Shown: positions 43,613-52,845, numbered from the stretch's first letter. The stretch is DNA of 60,979 nt from Chloroflexota bacterium (GCA_019873735.1 JAIOAQ010000017.1:1-60979), one strand, 5' to 3'. Program-made: numbers and translations. Notes: generated from the letters alone by a model not told the origin.

Positions 43613-46381
43613 ATGCCAACCATAAACCTCACCATTGACGGAAAAAAGGTCCAGGCCGAAACGGGCCAGACGGTTTTGCAGGCGGCCCGCGCTGCCGGGA
43701 TTTCCATCCCGGTTCTGTGCGACCATCCCGCCCTGCCGCCTGAAGGCGCCTGCCGCATCTGCCTGGTGGAGGTGGAGAAACAGCGCGCCCTGCAGCCAGC
43801 CTGTACCTTCCCGGCCACCGAGGGGATGGTGGTGTTCACGCGTTCCCCGCGCGTGATGGCCGCCCGCAAATTTTCTCTCGAATTGCTCGTCTCCGACCAC
43901 CCCCTGGATTGCATGACATGTGACGCAACCGGCAACTGCCTGTTGCAAGACCTGGCCTACGAATACGGCGTGACCGGCGACCGGTTCAAGGGCAAACAGC
44001 ATAATTATCCCGTCACCGACCCCAACCCCTTCATCCAGGTGGACCGCAACAAATGCATTCTGTGCCGCCGCTGCGTGCGCGCCTGCCAGTTTGTCAACGG
44101 CGTGGAAGCCATCAGCGTCTTCTACCGCGGTTTCAACGCCTATATCGGCTTTGGGGCCGACAGCACCATGCAGGACAGCCCATGCGAATTCTGCGGCTCA
44201 TGCGTGGCCGTCTGCCCAACGGCGGCGCTGTGGCCGAAGATGTCCATCGGCAAGGGACGCGCCTGGCAAACGCGGACGGTGGATACCATCTGCTCATACT
44301 GCGGCGTCGGCTGCAAACTGACCCTGTACGTGCGCGACAATGAGATCGTGCGCGTCGAAGGCGCCTGGGACGGGCCGGCTAACCATGGCTGGACCTGCGT
44401 CAAGGGCCGCTTTGGCTACGATTACGTCCACCACCCGGACCGGCTGCTGAAGCCGCGCGTGCGGCGCTATCTGCTGGATGGCAAGAAAAAGTCCCGTAAG
44501 GGCGCGGCCTGGGAATGGGTTGAAACCGACTGGGATACCGCGCTGGACATCACGGCGCGCAAACTTGCCGAAGCGCGGCAGGCTTCCGGTCCCGACAGCA
44601 TCGGCGTGCTGGCTTCTGCAAAGTGCCTGAACGAAGAGAATTACCTGATGAACAAATTGGCCCGCCAGGTGATCGGGACAAACAACATCGATCACTGCGC
44701 CCGTCTCTGCCACTCCAGCACAGTCGCCGGCCTGGCCATCTCTTTCGGCTCAGGCGCGATGTCTAACTCAATTGAGGATGTCACCGAACAGGCAAAAGCC
44801 TTTTTCGTCATCGGTTCCAACACCACCGAGCAGCATCCCGTCATTGGCATGCGCATCCGCCAGGCAGTACGCCAGCGCGGGGCAAAACTGATCGTCGCCG
44901 ACCCGCGCCGCATTGACCTGTGCGACTTCGCCATGCTGCATTTGCGTCAAAAACCCGGCACCGACATTGCCCTGCTCAACGGCCTGATGTACATCATCCT
45001 GGAAAAGGGCTGGGAAGACAAAACCTTCATCGCCGAACGGACAGAAGGCTTTGAAGATTTCAAAGCCGTCGTCATGCAGTACCCGCCCGATCGGGTCAGC
45101 CAGATCACCGGAGTGCCGGTAGAACAACTCCATCAGGCCGCCGAGATCATCGGCACAACCAGGCCAATGGCCGTGCTGTGGGCAATGGGCATCACGCAGC
45201 ATACCACCGGCGTCTATAACGTGATGACACTGGCCAACCTGCAAATGCTGACCGGCAATATGGGCATACCGGGCGGCGGCGTCAACCCGCTGCGCGGCCA
45301 GAACAACGTGCAGGGCGCCTGCGACATGGGCGGCCTGCCCAACGTTTATCCAGCCTACCAGCCGGTAACCAGCGAAGAGGCGCGTAAAAAATTCGAGGCC
45401 GCCTGGGGCACACCGCTCTCGCCAGATGCAGGCAGGACGGTAACCGAACTGATACCGGATATCCTGGAAGGGAAGACGAGGGCACTCTATATCCTGGGCG
45501 AGGACCCGGTCATGTCGGACCCGGATACGAATCACATCCGCAAGTGTCTGGAGCAGGTAGATTTTCTGGTTTTGCAGGAAATCTTCCCGTCCGAGACAGA
45601 ACCGTATGCCGATGTCCTCCTGCCTGGCGTTTCGTTTGCAGAGAAAAGCGGCACATTCACCAATACCGAGCGCCGGGTCCAGATGGTACGCAAAGCCGTT
45701 GAGCCGCCCGGCGAGGCACGCCCCGATTGGGAAATCATCCGCGACCTGGCCGTGCGTATGCTTGCCGGGCGCACCCTGAATCCAGACGCTCCCTACGCCG
45801 GCTGGAATTACGCCTCAACCGGCGATATTATGGACGAAATCAACGCCCTGGCGCCCTCTTATGCCGGCATCACCCATGAACGCCTGGAAAGGGGCGAAAG
45901 TTTGCAGTGGCCCTGCACCGGCCCTGAACACCCCGGCACCCCCATCCTGCACACGCAGAAATTCACGCGCGGCCTGGGAAAGTTTGCTCCCATTGAGCAC
46001 ATCCCGCCCGCCGAATTGCCCGATAAAGAGTATCCGCTGGTGCTCAGCACCGGCCGCGTCCTCTATCACTGGCATGGCGGGCAGATGTCCCGCCGGGCCA
46101 AGGGGTTGCTCGAAATCTACCCCCAGCCGCTCATCGAAATCAGCCAGGAAGATGCCGAGAAAATTGGCCTCAACGGCACCAAACGCGTGCGCGTCTGCTC
46201 GCGGCGCGGCAGCATCGAGGCGAAAGCCTTCGTTACCGACCGTGTGCCGCCCGGTATGGTGTATGCCAACTTCCACTTCCCGGAGGCATCGGCAAACGTG
46301 TTGACGATCGCCGCACTGGACCCGGTCTCAAAGATACCGGAGTACAAGGTCTGTGCGGTGAAGATTGAGCCAGTTCGGTGA
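43613..46381 (+). CDS. NAD-linked formate dehydrogenase catalytic subunit (NuoG/FdhA fusion)
   Basis: A 922-aa molybdopterin enzyme. N-terminal [2Fe-2S] ferredoxin (PEGACRICLVEV), His-liganded [4Fe-4S] segment (DHPLDCMTCDATGNC), two [4Fe-4S] ferredoxin motifs (CILCRRCVRAC, CEFCGSCVAVC), then the Mo/W-bisMGD catalytic part: CSYCGVGC cluster and TCVKGRFG. Cys366 in RLCHSSTVAGL occupies the selenocysteine position of FdhF (here TGC), followed by the FDH hallmarks GAMSNSIEDV and NPLRGQNNVQGACDMGG. It oxidises formate or reduces CO2. NuoE/F genes on both sides supply pyridine-nucleotide exchange. No signal peptide, so cytoplasmic. Confidence 0.93.
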   Translation: MPTINLTIDGKKVQAETGQTVLQAARAAGISIPVLCDHPALPPEGACRICLVEVEKQRALQPACTFPATEGMVVFTRSPRVMAARKFSLELLVSDHPLDCMTCDATGNCLLQDLAYEYGVTGDRFKGKQHNYPVTDPNPFIQVDRNKCILCRRCVRACQFVNGVEAISVFYRGFNAYIGFGADSTMQDSPCEFCGSCVAVCPTAALWPKMSIGKGRAWQTRTVDTICSYCGVGCKLTLYVRDNEIVRVEGAWDGPANHGWTCVKGRFGYDYVHHPDRLLKPRVRRYLLDGKKKSRKGAAWEWVETDWDTALDITARKLAEARQASGPDSIGVLASAKCLNEENYLMNKLARQVIGTNNIDHCARLCHSSTVAGLAISFGSGAMSNSIEDVTEQAKAFFVIGSNTTEQHPVIGMRIRQAVRQRGAKLIVADPRRIDLCDFAMLHLRQKPGTDIALLNGLMYIILEKGWEDKTFIAERTEGFEDFKAVVMQYPPDRVSQITGVPVEQLHQAAEIIGTTRPMAVLWAMGITQHTTGVYNVMTLANLQMLTGNMGIPGGGVNPLRGQNNVQGACDMGGLPNVYPAYQPVTSEEARKKFEAAWGTPLSPDAGRTVTELIPDILEGKTRALYILGEDPVMSDPDTNHIRKCLEQVDFLVLQEIFPSETEPYADVLLPGVSFAEKSGTFTNTERRVQMVRKAVEPPGEARPDWEIIRDLAVRMLAGRTLNPDAPYAGWNYASTGDIMDEINALAPSYAGITHERLERGESLQWPCTGPEHPGTPILHTQKFTRGLGKFAPIEHIPPAELPDKEYPLVLSTGRVLYHWHGGQMSRRAKGLLEIYPQPLIEISQEDAEKIGLNGTKRVRVCSRRGSIEAKAFVTDRVPPGMVYANFHFPEASANVLTIAALDPVSKIPEYKVCAVKIEPVR

Positions 46382-46391
46382 TTGGAGGCCG

Positions 46392-46856
46392 ATGAATATA
46401 GCCGAACGATCCCTTCCGCCCGCCATCGAGGATCCCCGCGAGCGCGCCATGCTGCTGGCCGCCCTGTACCTGGCCCAGGAGCAAAATGGCTGGCTGACGC
46501 CAGAAGCCATCCGGCGCGTTGCCAGACGCCTGAAACTATCCGAGGGGCAGGTCCGCTCTACGGCCAGTTTCTACACCATGTTTCGCCTGGAGCCGCGCGG
46601 CCGGTATCACATCCAGGTATGTGAAGGGCTGTCCTGCTATCTTGTAGACGGCGCGGAGACGATCATCGAGCATGTTGCCCGCAAATTGAAGATTCGCCCC
46701 GGCGAAACAACCCCAGACGGCAGGTTTTCTCTGGAGATCGTACAATGCCTGGCGGCCTGCGACATGGCTCCGGCGCTCAAGGTCAACGATGAGTTGTACG
46801 GCAACATGTCCCTGGCGGAGATTGACGCACTAATCGAAAGGCTGGCGCAGTCATGA
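46392..46856 (+). CDS. NuoE-type [2Fe-2S] subunit (copy 2)
   Basis: A 154-aa protein with Cys77, Cys82, Cys119 and Cys123 (VCEGLSCYLVDG...QCLAACDMAP). It differs considerably from copy 1 (Trp34 in QNGWLTPEAIRRVARRLKL), so it is not a recent duplicate. The ATG at 46392 has GGAGG 3 nt upstream, a tight spacing. It overlaps the second nuoF by 4 nt. Confidence 0.92.
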   Translation: MNIAERSLPPAIEDPRERAMLLAALYLAQEQNGWLTPEAIRRVARRLKLSEGQVRSTASFYTMFRLEPRGRYHIQVCEGLSCYLVDGAETIIEHVARKLKIRPGETTPDGRFSLEIVQCLAACDMAPALKVNDELYGNMSLAEIDALIERLAQS

Positions 46857-48124
46857 GTACCTTTGAGCCCGTCCTGACGCGCAACACCCGCCGTCCCGAC
46901 TCGGAGAAAATTGCCACCTACCTGGCAAACGGCGGCTACCAGGCCACGCGCATGGCGCTCAAAATGCAGCCGGACGAAATTATCGAGATGGTCAAACGGT
47001 CCGGGCTGCGCGGCCGCGGCGGAGCAGGGTTCCCCGCCGGCGTTAAGTGGGGCTTCATGCCAAAAGACGCGCCGCAGAAGATAGTTGCCGTCAATACCGA
47101 CGAGGGCGAGCCGGGCACTTTCAAGGACCGGGAAATTGTCGAGCGCGACCCGCATTCAGTCATCGAAGGCGTCATTATCGCCGCCTACGCGGTCGGGGCA
47201 AACCGGGCTTACGTCTACATTCGCGGCGAATTCTTCCTGGGAGTCAAACGCTGGATCAAAGCCATTGCCGACGCTTACGAGCACGGCTTTCTGGGCAAAG
47301 ACATCCTCGGCTCTGGATTCAACCTGGACATGTCCGTCCACCGCGGTGCGGGCGCCTACATCTGCGGTGAAGAGACTGCCATGCTTGAATCGCTGGAAGG
47401 CAAGCCCGGCAACCCGCGCCTCAAACCGCCCTATCCGGCTCAGACCGGACTGTTTGGCCTGCCCACCCTGGTACATAACATCGAGACCCTGGCCTGTATC
47501 CCACATATCATCGAACGCGGAGCCGAATGGTTTGCCGGCATCGGCACGGCTGAAAGCAAAGGCCCAAAAATCTTCTCGGTCAGCGGACACGTAAACCGCC
47601 CCGGCAACTATGAACTGCCATTGGGGGTTTCGCTGCGCGAGATTATCTATGAACACGCCGGAGGCATTCGCAATGGACGGGCACTTAAAGCCGTCATCCC
47701 CGGCGGCGCGTCCACGCCTATGCTGCCCGCCGACCAGATTGACGTCCCAATGGCCTTTGAAACATTGAAAGCCATCGGGAGTGAACTGGGAACCGGCGCG
47801 GTCATCGTCATGGACGAGAGCACCTGCATGGTCCAGGCGGCCCGGCGCCTGACGAAATTCTTTGCACACGAGTCTTGCGGTCAGTGCACGCCCTGCCGGC
47901 TGGGTTCAACCCGCCTGTATGAAATCCTTGATCGCATCGAACGCGGCCAGGGAAAGAAAGGCGATCTCGAACTTCTGCTCGAAACAGTACAAGGAATTGA
48001 TGGAACCACATTCTGCCCGATGGGCGCGGCGCTGGTCAACCCGGCGCGTTCGGCCATCCGGCATTTTCGCGATGAGTTTGAATCCCATCTTGCCAACAAA
48101 CGCTGCCCGGTGAACGGCAGATAG
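46853..48124 (+). CDS. NuoF-type NAD(P)H:FMN diaphorase subunit (copy 2, short form)
   Basis: A 423-aa protein with only the classic NuoF core: SGLRGRGGAGFPAGVKWGF, VNTDEGEPGTFKDREI, GEETAMLESLEGKPGNPRLKPP, SLBB, and the N3 cluster SCGQCTPCRLGS...CPMG. It lacks the N-terminal thioredoxin and C-terminal ferredoxin domains of copy 1. With NuoE2 it forms a second diaphorase module for the same formate dehydrogenase. Confidence 0.94.
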   Translation: MSTFEPVLTRNTRRPDSEKIATYLANGGYQATRMALKMQPDEIIEMVKRSGLRGRGGAGFPAGVKWGFMPKDAPQKIVAVNTDEGEPGTFKDREIVERDPHSVIEGVIIAAYAVGANRAYVYIRGEFFLGVKRWIKAIADAYEHGFLGKDILGSGFNLDMSVHRGAGAYICGEETAMLESLEGKPGNPRLKPPYPAQTGLFGLPTLVHNIETLACIPHIIERGAEWFAGIGTAESKGPKIFSVSGHVNRPGNYELPLGVSLREIIYEHAGGIRNGRALKAVIPGGASTPMLPADQIDVPMAFETLKAIGSELGTGAVIVMDESTCMVQAARRLTKFFAHESCGQCTPCRLGSTRLYEILDRIERGQGKKGDLELLLETVQGIDGTTFCPMGAALVNPARSAIRHFRDEFESHLANKRCPVNGR

Positions 48125-48139
48125 AACAAGGAGACTGAT

Positions 48140-48520
48140 ATGGCTAAAATTCTGATTGTGGATGACGACCCTGATTTCCAGGATGCCACCCGAATGGTGC
48201 TGGAAAAGGAAGGGCATACCATCATCAGCGCAATGAGCGGGGATAGCGGTTATGAGACCGCGAAAGCAGAGAAGCCAGACTTGGTCATTCTTGACGTAAT
48301 CATGGACTCGGTTCTCGATGGCGTTTCTATGAGCCAGAAGATGCACGATGACCCCGAGACACACGATATCCCCATTCTGATGGTCACCTCCATCGCCAAC
48401 ACCGACTATGCCGAGTTATTCCCCACCGATGAATACATCCACATCCGCGCCTTCATGAGCAAGCCCATCCAACCGGCCGGCCTGCTCAAGCAGGTCAATA
48501 AGTTGCTGTCCAAGTCCTGA
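48140..48520 (+). CDS. Stand-alone receiver-domain response regulator
   Basis: A 126-aa CheY-like protein: acidic triad DDD (8-10), phospho-acceptor Asp52 (VILDVIMDSVLDG), TS in MVTSIAN and SKP. No output domain. It follows nuoF2 by 15 nt with its own AAGGAG site and precedes a histidine kinase, so it may be a phosphate shuttle or sink for that kinase. Confidence 0.9.
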   Translation: MAKILIVDDDPDFQDATRMVLEKEGHTIISAMSGDSGYETAKAEKPDLVILDVIMDSVLDGVSMSQKMHDDPETHDIPILMVTSIANTDYAELFPTDEYIHIRAFMSKPIQPAGLLKQVNKLLSKS

Positions 48521-48578
48521 AGCGGACCCTACAGAGCGACATGCCTGACAGGGCAGGCTGCCAGAACGGAAGGCGACC

Positions 48579-50594
48579 ATGAAAGCGATTTTAAGATTCT
48601 TGCGGGATCTGTATTCGGGACCATTCCAGGCCACGCTGGTCTTCTCGTTTACTCTGGTAGCAGCCATCACGGTTGGCGTTGGCACATGGGCAATCTCGCG
48701 CACCATCAACAATTATCTGTCCACCGCCATGGAAGAACGTATTGCGCGCGACATTCACCTGGCAAATACGTTCTACGAGCAGCGCTTGACCGCCCTGGAA
48801 AATACAACCGCACAACTCTCCATGGACCCAACGGTAATCAATAATCTGGAGCCTGCAACCAAAGGGGATGCCGCAGCAATTGCAACGCTGAATGCAGAAA
48901 TTTTGAACAGGATCCGCGGCCTGGCTGCGGGAGGCGACCATTACATTGCCATCCTGGACGTAAATGGCCGAGTAGTGGTGGACACATTGGTCAATAGCCG
49001 CGGAGAGCCAATACGAGCCGGAACCCAGGGAGACTGGTCCGGCCTCCCAGTTGTCCAGAACGCCCTCAGCAGGCAGGCCAGCATTACCGCTACCGAAATC
49101 ATCCCTCAAGAATTTCTGAAACCAGTCGGGCTGGACAAACAGGCTTATATTCCGTTGTTAGAAACGCCCAAAGCCGCCCCCCAGCCATATGACCCGCGTG
49201 AGGGGACCGCGGCGTTATCCCTTTTCAGCATTACGCCTATTTTCGACTCTGGCGGGCAGTTGTGCGGAGCAACCATTGCTTTTCACATCTTCAATAATGA
49301 CTTTACGCTTGTTGACCAAATCAGAGACGCTGCTAAAATCGACACCGTAACAATTTTTCTGGGTGACTTGCGCGTTTCCACCAATGTGAGGAGGGAGGAC
49401 GGCCAGCGGGCTGTAGGAACACGACTCTCAAAAGAAGTTGCTGACGTTGTGCTAAAAGAAGGAAGAGAATATATAGGTACAGCCTTTGTGGTTACACAAA
49501 ACTACATCACCCGCTACGAACCTCTGCGCGACCATACTGGACAAGTTATAGGAATCTTGTACGTTGGCGCCTTACAATCATCGTTCATGAACTTAATCAA
49601 CACCCTCAACCGGCAAATCATTTTGTTTGCCACACTTACCATCTTGATGACTTTCATCTTGACCACTCCTGTAGCGCGTACCATCACCCGTCCCTTGCAA
49701 GACCTGCGCGAACTGGTAAGGGCCAGCCAAAAAGTAGCCAGTGGCGATTTGAATGCGCGTGCTCCGGTCACGGCAGGTGGTGAGGTTGGTCTGGTGGCAA
49801 AATCCTTCAACACCATGCTTGATACGCTGCAAAATACACAAGACCAACTGGTACAGTCTGAAAAACTGGCATCCCTTGGACAATTAGCCGCCGGGGTAGC
49901 CCATGAACTAAACAATCCTTTAGCAGCAATCTTGTTATATTCCGAAACAATGCTCAAAGAGCATGGCGAATCGAGCCCATTCCATAATGATTTAAAAACC
50001 ATTGTCAGCGAGACAAAACGCTGCAAACGGATCGTTTCGGACCTGCTGAATTTTGCACGCCAAAGTCAACTGGTAACCCAGCCGACAGATATTCACGCGA
50101 TCATTCACGAGTTGCTCGAATTTGCCCCGCGGCGCATCAAAACCGTACAAGTCAATTTCATCACCGATTTGGACCCCAACCTGCCCCTCATCGACGCCGA
50201 CCCATCGCAATTACGTCAAGTCCTGCTCAACTTAATGACCAATGCTGTTGAAGCCATGCCTGAAGGAGGCACCGTCACTGTACGCACGCGCAAGGCGCCT
50301 GCCGGCATGGTCACCATTGAGATTCAAGATACGGGTGTGGGAATCCCGCCAGAAAACCTGAACAAATTGTTCACACCTTTCTTCACCACAAAGCCGATTG
50401 GCAAAGGCACAGGGCTGGGGCTGGCGATCGTCTATGGCATCGTCAAAATGCACCGTGGCCAGATTAGCGCCACCAGCAAAGTCAACAAAGGCACCACTTT
50501 CACCGTCACATTGCCAATCCACCTGCCGGTGCTTGAAAGAAAGATAGCAGATGAAAACGCCGAGATAACAGAAAACAAGGCGCTTATTGGATAG
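48579..50594 (+). CDS. Membrane histidine kinase (Cache-HAMP-HisKA-HATPase)
   Basis: A 671-aa protein. Helix at about 18-42, a large extracytoplasmic Cache_3/Cache_2-like sensor (about 45-335, ITRYEPLRDHTGQVIGILYVG), helix at 340-360, HAMP (LVRASQKVASGDLNARAPV), HisKA with His442 in GVAHELNNPLAAI (NtrB-like), and HATPase with NLMTNAVEAMP, DTGVGIP and GTGLGLAIVYG. It would sense an extracellular ligand next to the formate dehydrogenase operon. Confidence 0.92.
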   Translation: MKAILRFLRDLYSGPFQATLVFSFTLVAAITVGVGTWAISRTINNYLSTAMEERIARDIHLANTFYEQRLTALENTTAQLSMDPTVINNLEPATKGDAAAIATLNAEILNRIRGLAAGGDHYIAILDVNGRVVVDTLVNSRGEPIRAGTQGDWSGLPVVQNALSRQASITATEIIPQEFLKPVGLDKQAYIPLLETPKAAPQPYDPREGTAALSLFSITPIFDSGGQLCGATIAFHIFNNDFTLVDQIRDAAKIDTVTIFLGDLRVSTNVRREDGQRAVGTRLSKEVADVVLKEGREYIGTAFVVTQNYITRYEPLRDHTGQVIGILYVGALQSSFMNLINTLNRQIILFATLTILMTFILTTPVARTITRPLQDLRELVRASQKVASGDLNARAPVTAGGEVGLVAKSFNTMLDTLQNTQDQLVQSEKLASLGQLAAGVAHELNNPLAAILLYSETMLKEHGESSPFHNDLKTIVSETKRCKRIVSDLLNFARQSQLVTQPTDIHAIIHELLEFAPRRIKTVQVNFITDLDPNLPLIDADPSQLRQVLLNLMTNAVEAMPEGGTVTVRTRKAPAGMVTIEIQDTGVGIPPENLNKLFTPFFTTKPIGKGTGLGLAIVYGIVKMHRGQISATSKVNKGTTFTVTLPIHLPVLERKIADENAEITENKALIG

Positions 50595-50609
50595 GATAAC
50601 GGAGTCCAT

Positions 50610-51752
50610 ATGCCAGAAACCGGCAAGATTCTCGTCATTGATGACGAAGCAAGTATTTGTGAGGGAATCAAGCGCGCCCTAAGCCCGGCAGGCTATCTTG
50701 TAGACACAACGACTTCCAGCGAAGATGGCCTGAAAATGCTAAAAGAGGGCAATTATGACCTGTTGCTTTTAGATGTAATGATGCCCGGCACAAGCGGCAG
50801 TGAGTTATTACCCCTTGTGCGCGCACACGATCCAGAACTGGTTTGCATCATCATCACCGGCTATGCGACTGTTGAACTGGCCGTACAGACGATCAAGCAG
50901 GGCGCATACGATTTCCTGACGAAACCATTTTCTGTGGATGAACTTAACCTGGCCGTCAGTCAGGGCTTGGAACGAAGGCGTCTTGCCCTGGAGGCCAAAC
51001 GCGCTCAGGCAGCCGAGGAAGAGGCCCGCCGGCTGACAGAAGAAAAATCTCGCCTGGAAGAACTTGACAAGGCCAAACGCCAACTGATTCGCCTGTTCAC
51101 CCACGAATTGCAGGCTCCGCTGGATGCCATTCAGAGTTATCTCAACCTGATAAGAGATGGCTATGTTCCGCCGGATAAATTGGCAGAAGTCATTGAGAAA
51201 TGCAGCCTGAGATTGAGCGAGGAGCGAGATTTGATCCATGACCTGCTGGAACTGGGCAACCTGGAAGTGCTTGGCTTTCCCCCGCGCGCTTCCCCAGTGC
51301 ACCTTGACAAATTATTGAGCGAAGTCATAGATAAACTGAAAGAGCAGATTGAACAAAAACAACTCAAAGTCAGCCTTCAGATACAGCCAGGATTGCCGGC
51401 CATCCTCGGCAACGCTGAACAATACCGAAGCCTGTGGATGAATCTGATCAGCAATGCCGTTAAGTACACTCCTGAAGGGGGCGCAATTCGTGTTGAATTG
51501 TCTTATGATGATGATAAGATCATTGGGCAAGTCAGTGACACCGGGATTGGCATTTCCCAACAAGACCTGCCGCGATTGTTTACAGAGTTCTTCCGCGCAG
51601 AAAACGCAAAAAAACTCGGCCTGCCTGGCACAGGATTAGGCCTGGTCATCGCAAAACGGGTGGTGGAAGGGGCCGGAGGACAGTTGCAGGTAGATTCCAC
51701 CATTGGGAAAGGTTCCACCTTCACATTCACGCTGCCGCGGCATGGTGAGTAA
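50610..51752 (+). CDS. Hybrid receiver-histidine kinase
   Basis: A 380-aa soluble protein. N-terminal receiver (Asp55 in LLLDVMMPGTSG, TGYATVELA, TKPF), a coiled linker (RAQAAEEEARRLTEEKSRLEE), HisKA with His165 in LFTHELQAPLDAI and HATPase (NLISNAVKYTPEGG, DTGIGIS, GTGLGLVIAKR). No membrane segment. As the third signalling gene in a row it could accept phosphate from the Cache kinase and pass it on. No DNA-binding output protein is encoded beside them. Confidence 0.9.
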   Translation: MPETGKILVIDDEASICEGIKRALSPAGYLVDTTTSSEDGLKMLKEGNYDLLLLDVMMPGTSGSELLPLVRAHDPELVCIIITGYATVELAVQTIKQGAYDFLTKPFSVDELNLAVSQGLERRRLALEAKRAQAAEEEARRLTEEKSRLEELDKAKRQLIRLFTHELQAPLDAIQSYLNLIRDGYVPPDKLAEVIEKCSLRLSEERDLIHDLLELGNLEVLGFPPRASPVHLDKLLSEVIDKLKEQIEQKQLKVSLQIQPGLPAILGNAEQYRSLWMNLISNAVKYTPEGGAIRVELSYDDDKIIGQVSDTGIGISQQDLPRLFTEFFRAENAKKLGLPGTGLGLVIAKRVVEGAGGQLQVDSTIGKGSTFTFTLPRHGE

Positions 51753-51769
51753 TCTTGTCCTAAAAAAGG

Positions 51770-51775
51770 TATAAT
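51770..51775 (+). promoter_or_regulatory. -10 box before the LytM-like gene
   Basis: TATAAT, 56 nt before the ATG at 51831; an AGGAGG lies 6 nt upstream of that ATG. Confidence 0.45.
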
Positions 51776-51830
51776 CATTTATACAAGGTCAGGTTTATCT
51801 GCCTTGCTCCAACCGCAAAGGAGGTTGATG

Positions 51831-52520
51831 ATGAAATTCCTGTATCCGGTCCCTTCCACGTCCATCGTCACACAAACGTTCGAGGAACATGTCCGCCGCG
51901 CCCAGGCCAACAACTGGCAGTATTACAACGGCGGGATTGATTGGGCCGTTCCAACCGGCACATCTATCAAAGCCGCACAAGATGGCACCGTGAAAGAAGT
52001 GCGCAACGATGCTACGGGGTATGGCACGCACGTGCGCATTGAACATGCCAACAATTACCTGACGATTTACGCCCACATGCAAAAAATTGACGTAAAAGCC
52101 GGCGATAAAGTCAAAGCCGGGCAGGTGATTGGCAAATCGGACAACACCGGCAATTCCACCGGCCCGCATTTGCACTTTGAACTGCGTAAAGGTAGCACAC
52201 CGATTGACCCCGCCCCCTTGTTGGTTACCAAACTGGACGGCACCGGTAGTGGTCAAGAAGAAGTCGTTGAGTCAGGTGGCGATATGGGCATAGAGCCGGC
52301 CCAATTCCCCGCCTTGCCCAAAGCACGGGTTACGGCCACCTTGCTCAATGTCCGCACCGGGGCAGGGACGGAGTACCCGGCCATTACCACCCTGCCAGCA
52401 GGGACGGAAGTAGAGGTCCTGCGTAAGGTGGTCAAGGGAAACGACATCTGGCTGCAGATCGGGCGCGAACAGTTCATTGCCCTCAAGTATCAGGGGCAAG
52501 TTCTGGGAAAATGGGTTTAG
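51831..52520 (+). CDS. LytM/M23-family domain protein with SH3b domain
   Basis: A 229-aa protein. M23 fold about 30-135: YNGGIDWAVPTGTSIKAA, GYGTHVRIEHANNYLTIYAHM (His82) and GPHLHFEL (His113, His115). SH3b-like domain about 165-229 (ATLLNVRTGAGTEYPAITTLPAGTEVEVL). M23 enzymes hydrolyse peptidoglycan cross-bridges using a zinc held by HxxxD and HxH. Here the first ligand position is Asn33 instead of His (N-G-G-I-D37). No signal peptide or membrane helix is visible at the N-terminus (MKFLYPVPSTSIVTQTFEEH). It may be non-catalytic, atypically exported, or use another ligand. Confidence 0.85.
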   Translation: MKFLYPVPSTSIVTQTFEEHVRRAQANNWQYYNGGIDWAVPTGTSIKAAQDGTVKEVRNDATGYGTHVRIEHANNYLTIYAHMQKIDVKAGDKVKAGQVIGKSDNTGNSTGPHLHFELRKGSTPIDPAPLLVTKLDGTGSGQEEVVESGGDMGIEPAQFPALPKARVTATLLNVRTGAGTEYPAITTLPAGTEVEVLRKVVKGNDIWLQIGREQFIALKYQGQVLGKWV

Positions 52521-52544
52521 ATTCTTTCTGAGAAAGCGCGAGTT

Positions 52545-52658
52545 TTAACGCCAGGGCGCAAAGCAGCCAGGATTTTAACCCTCCCGCAGGTTGGGACTGC
52601 GCCAAAACCTGCGGGAGGATAGGCCGGCTGATTTTTCACCTTAGCGGCCTGGCGTTAA
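52545..52658. repeat. Composite nested palindrome: family 1 short element between two inverted family 2 units
   Basis: Left family 2 unit TTAACGCCAGGGCGCAAAGC (from 52545) and right inverted unit ending CCTGGCGTTAA (to 52658) share 11 perfect terminal bases, then imperfect complementarity (CAGCC/GGCTG further in). Between them lies a short family 1 element, about 52575-52623: AACCCTCCCGCAGG, TTGGGACTGCGCC, AAAACCTGCGGGAGG, minus-strand orientation. The rest of the 325-nt spacer to the next gene holds nothing else I can recognise except a -10 box. Confidence 0.88.
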
Positions 52659-52811
52659 AGAATCTTCGGCCAGGTTCTCTCTGATTCTCAGGTCAGGGCG
52701 GCAGGGGGCAACAATGGGCAATCGCCAGCATTGTATCAACTGACCTCATTTCATCGCGATTCAGATTCGGAATTGCTGTTTGCAGGCAAGCGTAATTGGA
52801 CAAGCCGCAGT

Positions 52812-52817
52812 TATAAT
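52812..52817 (+). promoter_or_regulatory. -10 box before the FHA regulator
   Basis: TATAAT 28 nt before the ATG at 52846; no clear -35. Confidence 0.45.
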
Positions 52818-52845
52818 TACGCCAAACCTGTTCGCGAGAGAGACC

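Noticed and set aside
44708..44710. Selenocysteine in the formate dehydrogenase
   Set aside because: The codon at the Sec position is TGC (Cys), so no recoding is needed.
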